Below, piece after piece: positions 1-6,525 of a stretch of 9,013 nt of DNA. Position 1 is the stretch's first letter. The number at the start of each line of letters is the position of its first letter. The translations under genes were made by a program, and so were the position numbers. Origin of the DNA: an uncultured Collinsella sp. (GTDB taxonomy: Bacteria > Actinomycetota > Coriobacteriia > Coriobacteriales > Coriobacteriaceae); NCBI GenBank assembly GCA_900757265.1, contig CAAENW010000142.1:1-9013 (forward strand), in the 5' to 3' direction. The notes below the pieces were generated by a model. It saw nothing but the letters and a program-made list of their open reading frames with translations, ran no database searches and had not been told where the DNA came from.

Positions 1-54
1 CCGCCGATGTCGCGCATCGTCGGCGTCAACAACGTCATGGCACACAGCAGCTAG
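1..54 (+). CDS. C-terminal end of an unidentified upstream gene (partial)
   Basis: Reading in frame from base 1 gives 17 residues, PPMSRIVGVNNVMAHSS, then a TAG stop at 52-54. A strong hairpin begins four bases after the stop, which supports a real gene end here. The tail is too short to assign to a family and the protein is not recognised. The gene would enter from the left of the window on the + strand. The alternative is that this is noncoding sequence with a chance open frame; the terminator behind it makes a gene end more likely. Confidence 0.5.
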   Translation, partial: PPMSRIVGVNNVMAHSS

Positions 55-57
55 CGC

Positions 58-94
58 GGACGGCGATCGAAAGACGGTCGCCGTCCGTCTTTCG
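58..94 (+). terminator. Terminator with two mutually exclusive hairpins
   Basis: Two stems overlap here. The first pairs 58-69 with 75-86 (12 bp including one wobble, loop aaaga) and is followed by the T-rich run gtctttcgtcttct. The second pairs 68-77 (cgaaagacgg) exactly with 85-94 (ccgtctttcg) around a 7-nt loop. They share bases 68-69 and 75-86, so only one can form at a time. The position just after the TAG at 52-54 fits intrinsic termination of the upstream gene. The T tract is interrupted, so efficiency is uncertain. Confidence 0.6.
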
Positions 95-132
95 TCTTCT
101 ACCTTCTGCGTCGTAAACGACAATGCTCAGCG

Positions 133-193
133 GTATACGTGGGCAGTGCGGCTATCATGGTACTTTACCGATATCCGCACTGCTCGCGTATAC
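133..193. repeat. Imperfect 23-nt inverted repeat upstream of the kinase gene
   Basis: The left arm 133-155 and right arm 171-193 match at 20 of 23 positions when one is reverse-complemented. They are separated by 15 nt that holds a further small stem, ggta (159-162) with tacc (166-169). Each arm ends on the outside in the self-complementary hexamer gtatac. The structure ends 32 nt before the kinase start codon. It could be an operator for a dimeric regulator, a structured leader RNA or a remnant of a small repeat element. No convincing -10/-35 pair was found to decide between these. Confidence 0.6.
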
Positions 194-225
194 GTGCGGC
201 AACCCATGCCAGACAAAGGAACGCC

Positions 226-2310
226 ATGGATACTTCCGATAGCGCCTATGGCGACAAACTCATCCGTCTTGACACGTTCGACACCGCCGTGGCGGTCGAC
301 CCCAGCGCCGAGGACGACGCCAAGCGTCGGTTTATGACGCTTATTCTCCAGACGGCCCACCGCAACAACGGCAACATCGGGCACGTGCTGCGCGCGACCA
401 ACACGAGCGGCGAGGTCTTTGCCGTCAAGCTACTCAAGGACAACGCCCTCCTTTCCGGCCAAGCCCCCGACCGCTCCGCCGAGCAATCGGCCGCGCACCT
501 GGCCAACACCGCCGCGCTGTTCGAGGAGTACCGTCATCTGTGTACCATCTCGCACCTACGCGGATTTCCGCGCGTCTACGGCTACGGATCGTGCGAGGAT
601 GACCCGCTCATCCTCATGGAGTGGGTCGAGGGCACCTCGCTCAAACAGGCGCTGCCCCTGCTTCCGCGCGACGCCTCGGGCGGGCTGACCACCCAGATGG
701 TCGCCGCTGTCGGAAACGCCGTGCTTCGCGCGCTCTTGATGACCCAGGGGCTCGTGAATCCGGTCGTCCATCGCGACCTGTCGCCTGCCAATATCATGTT
801 CCGCACCACCAGCCGAACGCTTGAGCAGCAGATTGCCGATTGCTCCTTTGACCCCTGCCTCATCGACATGGGCTCCGCGACCATGGCCCTCGGCGACGAC
901 ACGATCACCCGGCTCGCCGACATCTGGCGCTTTGCCACGCCCGCATACGCCGCGCCCGAGATGCTCACGCAGGATATCGAAGGCATCGCGGCCCTTCGCC
1001 GCTCGCCCGCGATCGACGTCTATGCGCTTTCGAGTATTCTGTACCAGCTCTACAGCGGTCGCAAACCGTTCGATGTTAAGTCGACGGGTGCCGCGGCAAC
1101 CGGCTCGTTCTACCTCATAAAGACCAAGACCAAGCCGGCACCGCTCGAGCCGCGATGCAATGACGACGAGGCACTCGTCCAGATCATCATGAAAGGTATC
1201 TCGGTTGAACAGGGCGATCGCCCCACCGAGCAGCAGATGCTCGAGGCGCTCTCGGCATACCTCCCCGCTGCAGAATCTGAGGGCTGCGAGGGCGCGGGCA
1301 ATGACGCCGTAATCGACATCGACTCCGGTACGCACCTTAAGGTCGACGTCGCCGGCGAGCGCGCACGAGAGATCCTGGAGCAGGCCCGTCACGATGCCAT
1401 GACCCGCCGTCGCTTTATTATCGGCGGCGTCGTTGCAGTCGTTGCGGGGCTCGGCGTCATTGGCGCGGCGACCCGTGGCTTTGGCATCCCCGACTACCTC
1501 GATGGCATCCGCAGCTCTCTTGACGACTACACCTGGGCTCAGCTGCAGGAGATTTCGCTCATGATTAAGGCCGCCGGGACCCGTAGCGAGGCACGCGAGA
1601 TTGCCAAGCGCTATCATCTGCTCGATGCCGATGGGCATATCCCCTATCCGTGCACCAAGCGCGTCACGCTCACCAACGGGCTGGAGGTCGGCGCACAACT
1701 CGTGGGCATCCGCCACGACGAGCTTCTGGACGGGACGGGCAAGGCCGGACTGACGTTTATGTTCGATGCCGGCATTGCCGAACGCGACGCCGCGGCCCAA
1801 CCATTGAGCGCCGGCTGGGCAGATTGCGAGCTGCGGGAATGGCTCGACAACGACGGCCTTGAGCTGCTGCCCAACGAGTTGCGCGTGCTCATCAAGTCTG
1901 TCAAAAAGATCTCGAATAACGTTGGCTCCGCCAGAAGCGCATCGTGTCTGAGCGAGTTGTCCGCAGCCCTTTGGCTGCCCGCCATGGTCGAGCTGTGCGG
2001 TACGCAACCGCCCTATTCGTTTGCCGAGGGCTATCACTTTTTGGCCGACATCTACAACGGCGAGGGCAAGGAGTACCAACTGTTCCGCGAGCTTAAAGTG
2101 AGTCCGTATTCCACGAACGAGACGATGGTTCGCCAGTGGAAGGGCAAAGACACCTGTTGGTGGGAGCGCACGGTGAGTCCCGACACATCGGAGAGCGAAG
2201 GCACGCTCTACATGAACCGTGTGGGCCACGACGGCGACGTCTTTACGTGCGCAACGCCTGCGGAAAAGCCAAACAAGCGAACCTGCGTGATCCCCGGGTT
2301 CTGCATCTAG
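226..2310 (+). CDS. Membrane-anchored serine/threonine protein kinase with C-terminal DUF6273-like domain
   Basis: Predicted 694-residue Hanks-type kinase that would phosphorylate Ser/Thr on cytoplasmic proteins. Seen motifs: FAVK (ATP-binding Lys68), catalytic loop HRDLSPAN (182-189, Asp184), DMG in place of DFG (Asp214), APE (243-245), the DVYAL helix (264-268) and DRP (331-333). The glycine loop near 47-55 (NNGNIGHVL) is degenerate. One hydrophobic helix follows RRRF (about 397-416), so the kinase would be cytoplasmic and residues from about 420 extracytoplasmic. Residues about 475-690 resemble DUF6273 (GWADCELREWLDN near 530-542, paired Trp645-Trp646); that domain's function is unknown and a sensing role is inference. 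ATG at 226 is chosen because aaagga (215-220) sits 5 nt upstream. An in-frame GTG at 139 would add 29 residues translated from the inverted repeat and is less likely. It appears to be a single-gene unit; no phosphatase or FHA partner is visible. Confidence 0.9.
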   Translation: MDTSDSAYGDKLIRLDTFDTAVAVDPSAEDDAKRRFMTLILQTAHRNNGNIGHVLRATNTSGEVFAVKLLKDNALLSGQAPDRSAEQSAAHLANTAALFEEYRHLCTISHLRGFPRVYGYGSCEDDPLILMEWVEGTSLKQALPLLPRDASGGLTTQMVAAVGNAVLRALLMTQGLVNPVVHRDLSPANIMFRTTSRTLEQQIADCSFDPCLIDMGSATMALGDDTITRLADIWRFATPAYAAPEMLTQDIEGIAALRRSPAIDVYALSSILYQLYSGRKPFDVKSTGAAATGSFYLIKTKTKPAPLEPRCNDDEALVQIIMKGISVEQGDRPTEQQMLEALSAYLPAAESEGCEGAGNDAVIDIDSGTHLKVDVAGERAREILEQARHDAMTRRRFIIGGVVAVVAGLGVIGAATRGFGIPDYLDGIRSSLDDYTWAQLQEISLMIKAAGTRSEAREIAKRYHLLDADGHIPYPCTKRVTLTNGLEVGAQLVGIRHDELLDGTGKAGLTFMFDAGIAERDAAAQPLSAGWADCELREWLDNDGLELLPNELRVLIKSVKKISNNVGSARSASCLSELSAALWLPAMVELCGTQPPYSFAEGYHFLADIYNGEGKEYQLFRELKVSPYSTNETMVRQWKGKDTCWWERTVSPDTSESEGTLYMNRVGHDGDVFTCATPAEKPNKRTCVIPGFCI

Positions 2311-2352
2311 GGAGCGGGTGTCTTGCCGTAACGGAACCCCTCCCCGGCAATT

Positions 2353-2731
2353 GTCTCGATCTATAACACTAGCTCGGCAGACACAGGTCTAGATGTTACA
2401 GAACGAGACAAACCCCAACCCCGCGAGACAACATCTCAATCTGTAACAGTAAGGGGTTAAAAAACCGGCCCAGATGTTACAGATCAAGACATTTGAGTTG
2501 ACCGCGGACGCCCTGTCTCGATCTGTAACAGTTAGAGGTCATATTTGGTGCTAGATGTTACAGATTGAGACATTGAGTTTCCCGCCAACTGTTTGTCTTG
2601 ATCTGTAACAAATACTCGGTAAAACGGGGTCTAGTTGTAACAGATCGAGACGTTAGTTTTCGGCTGAAATGTTTGTCTATATCTTTAACAGCTATGGTTC
2701 AAAAACCGGTCCAGACGTTACAGATTGAGAT
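2353..2731. repeat. Array 1: ten 16-nt elements in alternating orientation, five ~80-nt units
   Basis: Element consensus is TGTTACAGATCGAGAC (form B); the reverse complement GTCTCGATCTGTAACA is form A. A copies lie at 2353-2368, 2433-2448, 2515-2530, 2595-2610 and 2675-2690. B copies lie at 2394-2409, 2475-2490, 2556-2571, 2636-2651 and 2716-2731. Orientation alternates strictly. A-to-B start distance is 41, 42, 41, 41, 41 and B-to-next-A is 39, 40, 39, 39, so the unit is 80-82 nt. The 23-26 nt between copies vary, but B copies are usually preceded by ctaga or ccaga, and two A-B gaps share an aaaaaccgg core. The array fills most of the interval between the kinase stop (2310) and the copA promoter. 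Each A-B pair could form a hairpin of up to 16 bp with a 25-26 nt loop. Not recognised as a named repeat family; it differs from CRISPR in its inverted alternation and short repeat. Confidence 0.95.
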
Positions 2732-2763
2732 GTTTGGCAGAGGCGACCATTGATCGAGCCGCC

Positions 2764-2779
2764 ACCCTCATCTGTAATG
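2764..2779. repeat. Degenerate trailing copy of the array 1 element (form A)
   Basis: The stretch keeps the core atctgtaa (2770-2777) of the A-form element but matches the consensus at only 9 of 16 positions without a gap. It lies about 9 nt out of phase with the 39-40 nt spacing expected after the B copy at 2716. It may be a decayed terminal copy marking the edge of the array. A chance match is possible. Confidence 0.35.
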
Positions 2780-2804
2780 AAAAGTCATACATTCCAACTA
2801 TTAC

Positions 2805-2835
2805 TAGACACCCCCAGGGGGTATGGGTGTATAGT
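2805..2835 (+). promoter_or_regulatory. copA promoter with CsoR-like operator palindrome
   Basis: A -35 hexamer tagaca (2805-2810, 5 of 6 to TTGACA) and a -10 tatagt (2830-2835, 5 of 6 to TATAAT) are separated by 19 bp. Inside the spacer is the perfect 13-nt palindrome acccccagggggt (2810-2822), flanked by a second inverted pair, acaccc (2808-2813) with gggtgt (2825-2830). A G/C-tract palindrome over the promoter is typical of operators bound by CsoR repressors, and a csoR gene lies at the end of the same cluster. Inferred action: apo-CsoR blocks this promoter and Cu(I) releases it. The 19-bp spacer also resembles MerR/CueR promoters, but no MerR-type gene is in the window. Transcription would start near 2842, leaving a leader of about 40 nt. 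Confidence 0.75.
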
Positions 2836-2882
2836 ATCGGCGGGTTAACAATTCCAACACCGAACTACAGAAAGGAGAAGCC

Positions 2883-5222
2883 ATGGCTCAAGATAAGTTT
2901 GACGTGGGCGGCATGACATGCGCCGCTTGCCAGGCGCACGTGGACCGCGCCGTCAGCAAGCTCGACGGCGTCCAAAGCGTCGCCGTCAACCTGCTCGCCG
3001 GCTCCATGCTGGTGGACTATGACCCCGCGCAGGTCTCCCCCGACGACATCTGCACCGCTGTCGATCGCGCGGGTTACTCGGCCTCGCCCGTCAGTACGGG
3101 CACCGAAACCGCCCCCAACGGCAGCGCGCAAGCCAGGTCCGACGCCGCCCATATGGAGTCGCCCACCAAAAAGCTGGAGGCCGTCGCCTCCGCCATGCGC
3201 ACCCGCCTCATCATCTCGATCATCTTCCTCATCCCGCTGTTCTACATAGGCATGGGACACATGCTTGGCTGGCCGCTGCCCAGCGTCTTCACCGACCACA
3301 CCCACAGCATGACGTTGGCGCTCACCGAGCTCGTCTTGCTCATCCCCATCGTCTACGTCAACGACGCGTACTTTATCAACGGCTTCAAGTCGCTCGTACA
3401 CGGCGCACCCACCATGGACGCACTCATCGCCGTGGGCGCCACCGCTTCCATTGCCTGGTCGCTCTACGCCATGTTCATCATGGCCGACCAGCTAGCCGCA
3501 GGTCAGATCCACGAGGCCATGATGACGGGCATGGACAACCTGTATTTTGAGAGCGCCGGCACGATCCTGTCGCTCGTCACCGTGGGCAAATACCTCGAGA
3601 CGCGCAGCAAATCCAAAACCGGCGGAGCCATCGAGGCGCTCATTGACCTGGCGCCCAAGACCGCGACCATCGTGGCCGACGACGGCACCGAGACCGCTGT
3701 GGATGTCGACAGTATCCTTCCCGGCCAGGTGCTGCGTGTGCGCCCCGGCGAGTCCATCCCTGTCGACGGCGTGGTACTCGAGGGTAGCTCGGCCGTGGAC
3801 GAGAGCGCGCTCACCGGCGAGTCCATCCCCGTGGAAAAGACCGTCGGCGACACCGTCAATGCCGCCACGGTCAACCGCACCGGATCGTTTACCTTCCGTG
3901 CCACGCGCGTGGGCGCCGACACGTCGCTCGCCAAAATCATTCAGCTCGTCGAGGACGCCAGCGCCACCAAGGCGCCCATCGCCCGCATGGCCGATAAGGT
4001 CGCCGGCGTGTTTGTGCCCGTGGTGTTTGCGATCTCGGCCGTGACCTTTGTGGCGTGGATGGCGCTGACCGGCAGCGTAAACGAGGCGCTCACCTCCGCC
4101 GTGGCCGTGCTGGTGATCAGCTGCCCGTGTGCGCTGGGCCTGGCCACGCCCGTCGCCATTATGGTTGGCACCGGCAAGGGCGCCGAGATGGGCATGCTGT
4201 TTAAGAGCGCCGAAGCGCTGGAGAATCTGCGCAACGTGGGCACCGTGGTGCTCGATAAGACCGGCACCGTCACCCGCGGCAAACCGGCTGTGACCGATAT
4301 CGTGGTGGCCACGCGCACTGACGGCTCGCCCGCCATGAGCGAAAAGGCGCTGCTCAAGCTGGCCGCCGCGCTGGAACGCCAGAGCGAACACCCACTGGCC
4401 GAGGCGATTATGGCCGAGTGCGAGACGCGCGGAATCGTCGCACGCATGGTCGAGGACTTTGCCGCCGTGCCCGGGCGAGGCGTTACGGCACGCGAGGGGC
4501 AGAATGTCATCGCAGCCGGCAACGTGCGCCTGATGAGCGAGCTGGGTATCACCGTGCCCGCAGGACTTGCGGGGCGATTTGCCGCCGATGGCAAGACGCC
4601 GCTGTTCTTTGCCAAAAACGGTGAGCTTGCCGGTATCGTCGCCGTGGCCGACGAGGTTAAGGAGACGAGTGCCGAGGCCGTTACCGCGCTGCGCTCGCTC
4701 GGCGTCGATGTGCGCATGCTCACCGGCGACAACCGCGTGACGGCCGAGGCCATCGCCCGCCGCGTGGGGCTTACCAGCGAGCAGGTTATCGCCGACGTTC
4801 TTCCCGCCGACAAGGAACGCCACGTGCGCGAACTGCAGGATGCGGGCAGCAAGGTCGCCATGGTGGGCGACGGCATCAACGACTCCCCCGCCCTGGCGCG
4901 CGCCGACGTTGGCCTCGCTATCGGCACCGGCGCCGATATCGCCAAGGAGGGTGCCGACGTGGTGCTCATGCGCAGCGACCTCATGGATGTCATCCGCGCC
5001 ATCGAGCTTTCGCGCGCCACGATTCGCAACATCAAGCAGGATCTGTTCTGGGTGCTGTTCTACAACGGCATCGGCATTCCACTCGCCGCGGGTGTGTTCT
5101 TCCCCCTCACCGGCTGGCAGCTCTCGCCGATGTTTGGCGCCGCGGCCATGAGCCTGTCGAGTGTCTGCGTCGTAAGCAATGCGCTGCGCCTGAAATCCTT
5201 TAAGCCTAAGACGGTGCGCTGA
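2883..5222 (+). CDS. copA: Copper-exporting P1B-type ATPase CopA
   Basis: Predicted 779-residue inner-membrane pump that exports Cu(I) using ATP. Seen in order: one N-terminal heavy-metal domain with GGMTCAAC (Cys13, Cys16); four hydrophobic segments between about 105 and 245; actuator loop LTGES (TGE 311-313); the transmembrane metal site CPC (414-416), diagnostic of Cu+ transport; the phosphorylation motif DKTGT (Asp458); the P1B-specific His-Pro pair (503-504); the hinge GDGIND (662-667); and last-helix motifs [11 protein letters not shown] and [15 protein letters not shown] matching the YN and MxxSS signatures of Cu(I) pumps. Length is normal for a CopA with a single metal-binding domain. 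The ATG at 2883 has aaaggag at 2871-2877, 5 nt upstream. copZ and csoR follow on the same strand. The last codon and stop lie inside the outer arm of a long hairpin element (5213-5312). Silver could be a secondary substrate. Confidence 0.97.
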   Translation: MAQDKFDVGGMTCAACQAHVDRAVSKLDGVQSVAVNLLAGSMLVDYDPAQVSPDDICTAVDRAGYSASPVSTGTETAPNGSAQARSDAAHMESPTKKLEAVASAMRTRLIISIIFLIPLFYIGMGHMLGWPLPSVFTDHTHSMTLALTELVLLIPIVYVNDAYFINGFKSLVHGAPTMDALIAVGATASIAWSLYAMFIMADQLAAGQIHEAMMTGMDNLYFESAGTILSLVTVGKYLETRSKSKTGGAIEALIDLAPKTATIVADDGTETAVDVDSILPGQVLRVRPGESIPVDGVVLEGSSAVDESALTGESIPVEKTVGDTVNAATVNRTGSFTFRATRVGADTSLAKIIQLVEDASATKAPIARMADKVAGVFVPVVFAISAVTFVAWMALTGSVNEALTSAVAVLVISCPCALGLATPVAIMVGTGKGAEMGMLFKSAEALENLRNVGTVVLDKTGTVTRGKPAVTDIVVATRTDGSPAMSEKALLKLAAALERQSEHPLAEAIMAECETRGIVARMVEDFAAVPGRGVTAREGQNVIAAGNVRLMSELGITVPAGLAGRFAADGKTPLFFAKNGELAGIVAVADEVKETSAEAVTALRSLGVDVRMLTGDNRVTAEAIARRVGLTSEQVIADVLPADKERHVRELQDAGSKVAMVGDGINDSPALARADVGLAIGTGADIAKEGADVVLMRSDLMDVIRAIELSRATIRNIKQDLFWVLFYNGIGIPLAAGVFFPLTGWQLSPMFGAAAMSLSSVCVVSNALRLKSFKPKTVR

Positions 5223-5312
5223 TGCACCCGACCTTGCCCCTCAAACCGTCGCTCGCGTACCCAAGTACGCTTCGCTCCTCTTTCGGGGCAATCTCGGGCA
5301 CCTCAGCGCACC
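5213..5312. repeat. ~100-nt extended hairpin over the copA stop codon
   Basis: Outer arms 5213-5222 (ggtgcgctga) and 5303-5312 (tcagcgcacc) are perfectly complementary over 10 nt. Further in, cccga (5227-5231) pairs with tcggg (5294-5298) and ttgcccc (5234-5240) with ggggcaa (5285-5291). The apex is gcgtac (5255-5260) with gtacgc (5265-5270) and a 4-nt loop. The TGA of copA (5220-5222) is the inner end of the outer left arm. This may be a dispersed repeat, a partial terminator or an mRNA-stabilising structure lowering expression past copA. Only a short cctttaag follows, so it is not a classical intrinsic terminator. Confidence 0.7.
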
Positions 5313-5374
5313 TTTAAGATGACGCTGTTCACGACTAAACTGTCAGATAATCTCAATCGATAAGGAGTACACCC

Positions 5375-5596
5375 ATGCATTACACAATCGAGACTTCCGG
5401 CCTCATGTGCGGCCACTGCGACGCTACTGTCGAGACCGCGCTGCTCAACGTGGCCGGCGTGACCGATGCCGACGCCGATCACGAGACCCAGACCGTTCAG
5501 GTAGAGTGCGCCGACACCGTGACCGCCGAGCAGCTCGCCGACGCCGTCGAGGGCGCGGGCGAGAAGTTCCACGCCCTGTCTGTGACCGCTGCGTAG
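5375..5596 (+). CDS. copZ: CopZ-like copper chaperone (heavy-metal-associated domain)
   Basis: A 73-residue single-domain protein. The metal-binding loop is LMCGHC (Cys12, Cys15), in a ferredoxin-like fold of about 70 residues. MCGHC differs from the MTCxxC usual in ATPase domains and is close to CopZ-type chaperones. The expected role is to bind Cu(I) in the cytoplasm and pass it to CopA or to CsoR. Ribosome binding site aaggag (5362-5367) lies 7 nt before ATG. The gene follows copA by 152 nt, most of it the long hairpin element. A weak -10-like gataat (5346-5351) just upstream could allow separate transcription, but no good -35 is visible. The protein is acidic, unlike the basic tail of CsoR. 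The family is clear; copper specificity rests on the neighbours. Confidence 0.9.
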   Translation: MHYTIETSGLMCGHCDATVETALLNVAGVTDADADHETQTVQVECADTVTAEQLADAVEGAGEKFHALSVTAA

Positions 5597-5644
5597 CAAC
5601 CACCAGAGGCATTCGACCCCATCGACCAGAAACGAGGACCCGCC

Positions 5645-5917
5645 ATGATGGCAGACCACAAATCGGTGACCCGCATGCTCAAGACGGCACGCGGGCAAAT
5701 CGACGGCATCCTGCGAATGGTGGAGGAGGACCGTTACTGCGTCGACATCTCCACGCAGCTCATGGCCACGCAGGCACTCATCGCGCGCATTAACGCCGAT
5801 GTGCTAAAGGCACACATCGAGGGCTGCGTCGCGTCGGCCATCGAATCGGGCGACGAGGAACTCAAAGCCGCCAAGCTCGCCGAGATCGAACGCGTCGTCG
5901 ACAAGCTCGCCAAGTAA
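5645..5917 (+). CDS. csoR: CsoR-family Cu(I)-sensing transcriptional repressor
   Basis: A 90-residue all-helical DUF156 regulator. The copper-sensing set of the CsoR branch is intact: Cys32 in YCVDIS, and His57 and Cys61 in AHIEGC, with Tyr31 next to the first cysteine as in characterised CsoR proteins. The N-terminal VTRMLKTARGQIDGILRMVEEDRYC run is typical of the family. This C-H-C pattern separates it from the nickel- and formaldehyde-responsive relatives RcnR and FrmR, which carry other residues. It should bind the G/C-tract palindrome at the copA promoter in the apo form and leave it on binding Cu(I). The gene lies 48 nt after copZ, so it probably belongs to the same unit and gives feedback control. 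gagga (5634-5638) serves ATG at 5645; a second ATG at 5648 gives the shorter start MADHKS and is also possible. The stop is followed at once by a REP-like hairpin. Confidence 0.92.
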   Translation: MMADHKSVTRMLKTARGQIDGILRMVEEDRYCVDISTQLMATQALIARINADVLKAHIEGCVASAIESGDEELKAAKLAEIERVVDKLAK

Positions 5918-5984
5918 TTGGTGCAAGGGGGACAGGTACGTTTGCACCACCTTGGTGCAGATTAACCCGTCCCCAATGCACCAA
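5918..5984. repeat. REP-like nested hairpin directly after csoR
   Basis: Starting on the base after the csoR stop, the outer arm ttggtgca (5918-5925) continues through ggggac and pairs with gtcccc...tgcaccaa ending at 5984, with 17 of 20 positions matching over the arms. Inside sits a second perfect stem, tgcacca (5943-5949) with tggtgca (5953-5959), loop cct. The same tggtgca/tgcacca word therefore occurs four times. The ggggacaggt...acccgtcccc pattern resembles dispersed REP-type palindromes that I associate with Coriobacteriia and other bacteria, from memory only. It may also terminate or stabilise the copper transcript. No transposase is present. Confidence 0.75.
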
Positions 5985-6029
5985 AAGGGGTATAAAGGCG
6001 TGCGGTATATCGAATGAAAGGCAATTCGT

Positions 6030-6503
6030 ATGAATGACTTTATGAAGGGCCGCAACGGCGCCGACGAGCTCACCATCGTACTGGGCTTCATAGGAATTAT
6101 TTTCGCGATGGTCGGATCGATGGCCCGCCACCAGTGGCTCAGCTGGATCGCCATCGCCGTAATCGTACTCGGCGTGCTGCGTGGCCTGTCCAAAAACATC
6201 GACGCCCGCCGCAAGGAAAATGATGCCTTCGTTGCCGCGACTGCCAACGTCCCCTGCCTGGGCAAGTTCGTCGCCAGCCTGGGCGGTGGAACTGCAGCGG
6301 CCAGCACCTCGCGCGCAGCTGGAACGAGCAAGGAAGACTTTGAGCGCGCCAAGCGAACGGCCAAGAAGATGTGGAAGGGCCGTAAGACCACGGCATACCT
6401 CAAGTGCCCCAACTGCGGCCAGATGCTCTCTGTTCCCAAGGGCAAGGGCAAAATCCGCGTCACCTGCCCCAAGTGCCACGCCAAGATGGAAACCCGCTCC
6501 TAG
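6030..6503 (+). CDS. Small two-helix membrane protein with C-terminal zinc ribbon
   Basis: A 157-residue protein, not assigned to a named family. Two hydrophobic segments (about 14-31 and 36-52) form a short hairpin in the membrane. A basic linker (RGLSKNIDARRK, about 51-62) suggests the rest is cytoplasmic. An Ala/Ser/Gly-rich stretch (about 84-100) and a Lys-rich stretch (101-119) follow. The C-terminus has CPNC (126-129) and CPKC (146-149), a four-cysteine zinc ribbon with KGKGKIRVT between the pairs. Zinc binding is well supported; the function is unknown. Inference: nucleic-acid or protein contact at the membrane. The ATG at 6030 is preceded by gaaagg (6016-6021) at 8 nt. A tataaa at 5991-5996 may be its -10, implying transcription separate from the copper genes; no clear -35 was seen. 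It is convergent with the amidohydrolase gene. Confidence 0.8.
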   Translation: MNDFMKGRNGADELTIVLGFIGIIFAMVGSMARHQWLSWIAIAVIVLGVLRGLSKNIDARRKENDAFVAATANVPCLGKFVASLGGGTAAASTSRAAGTSKEDFERAKRTAKKMWKGRKTTAYLKCPNCGQMLSVPKGKGKIRVTCPKCHAKMETRS

Positions 6504-6525
6504 CCGCTACACCATAGGACAAAAT

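Noticed and set aside
139..225. GTG at 139 as the kinase start
   Set aside because: The added 29 residues come from the leader inverted repeat and there is no Shine-Dalgarno before it, whereas ATG 226 has aaagga at the right distance.
556..2229. Long - strand open frame of 557 codons opposite the kinase
   Set aside because: The kinase on the + strand carries all catalytic motifs; the opposite frame shows no family signature and overlaps it entirely.
2353..2731. Array 1 as a CRISPR array
   Set aside because: The repeats are only 16 nt, alternate in orientation and are imperfect, the gaps are related in part, and no cas gene is nearby.
2725..2916. Possible 63-codon gene before copA
   Set aside because: It would run over the end of array 1, the copA promoter and the CsoR-like box, and into the copA start, and has no ribosome binding site.
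3492..4823. Long - strand open frame of 443 codons opposite copA
   Set aside because: Gly/His-rich composition typical of shadow frames, and wholly inside the clear CopA coding region.
5350..5359. Isolated copy of the array element before copZ (atctcaatc)
   Set aside because: Only about nine bases match one variant and the tgtaaca half is missing; likely chance.
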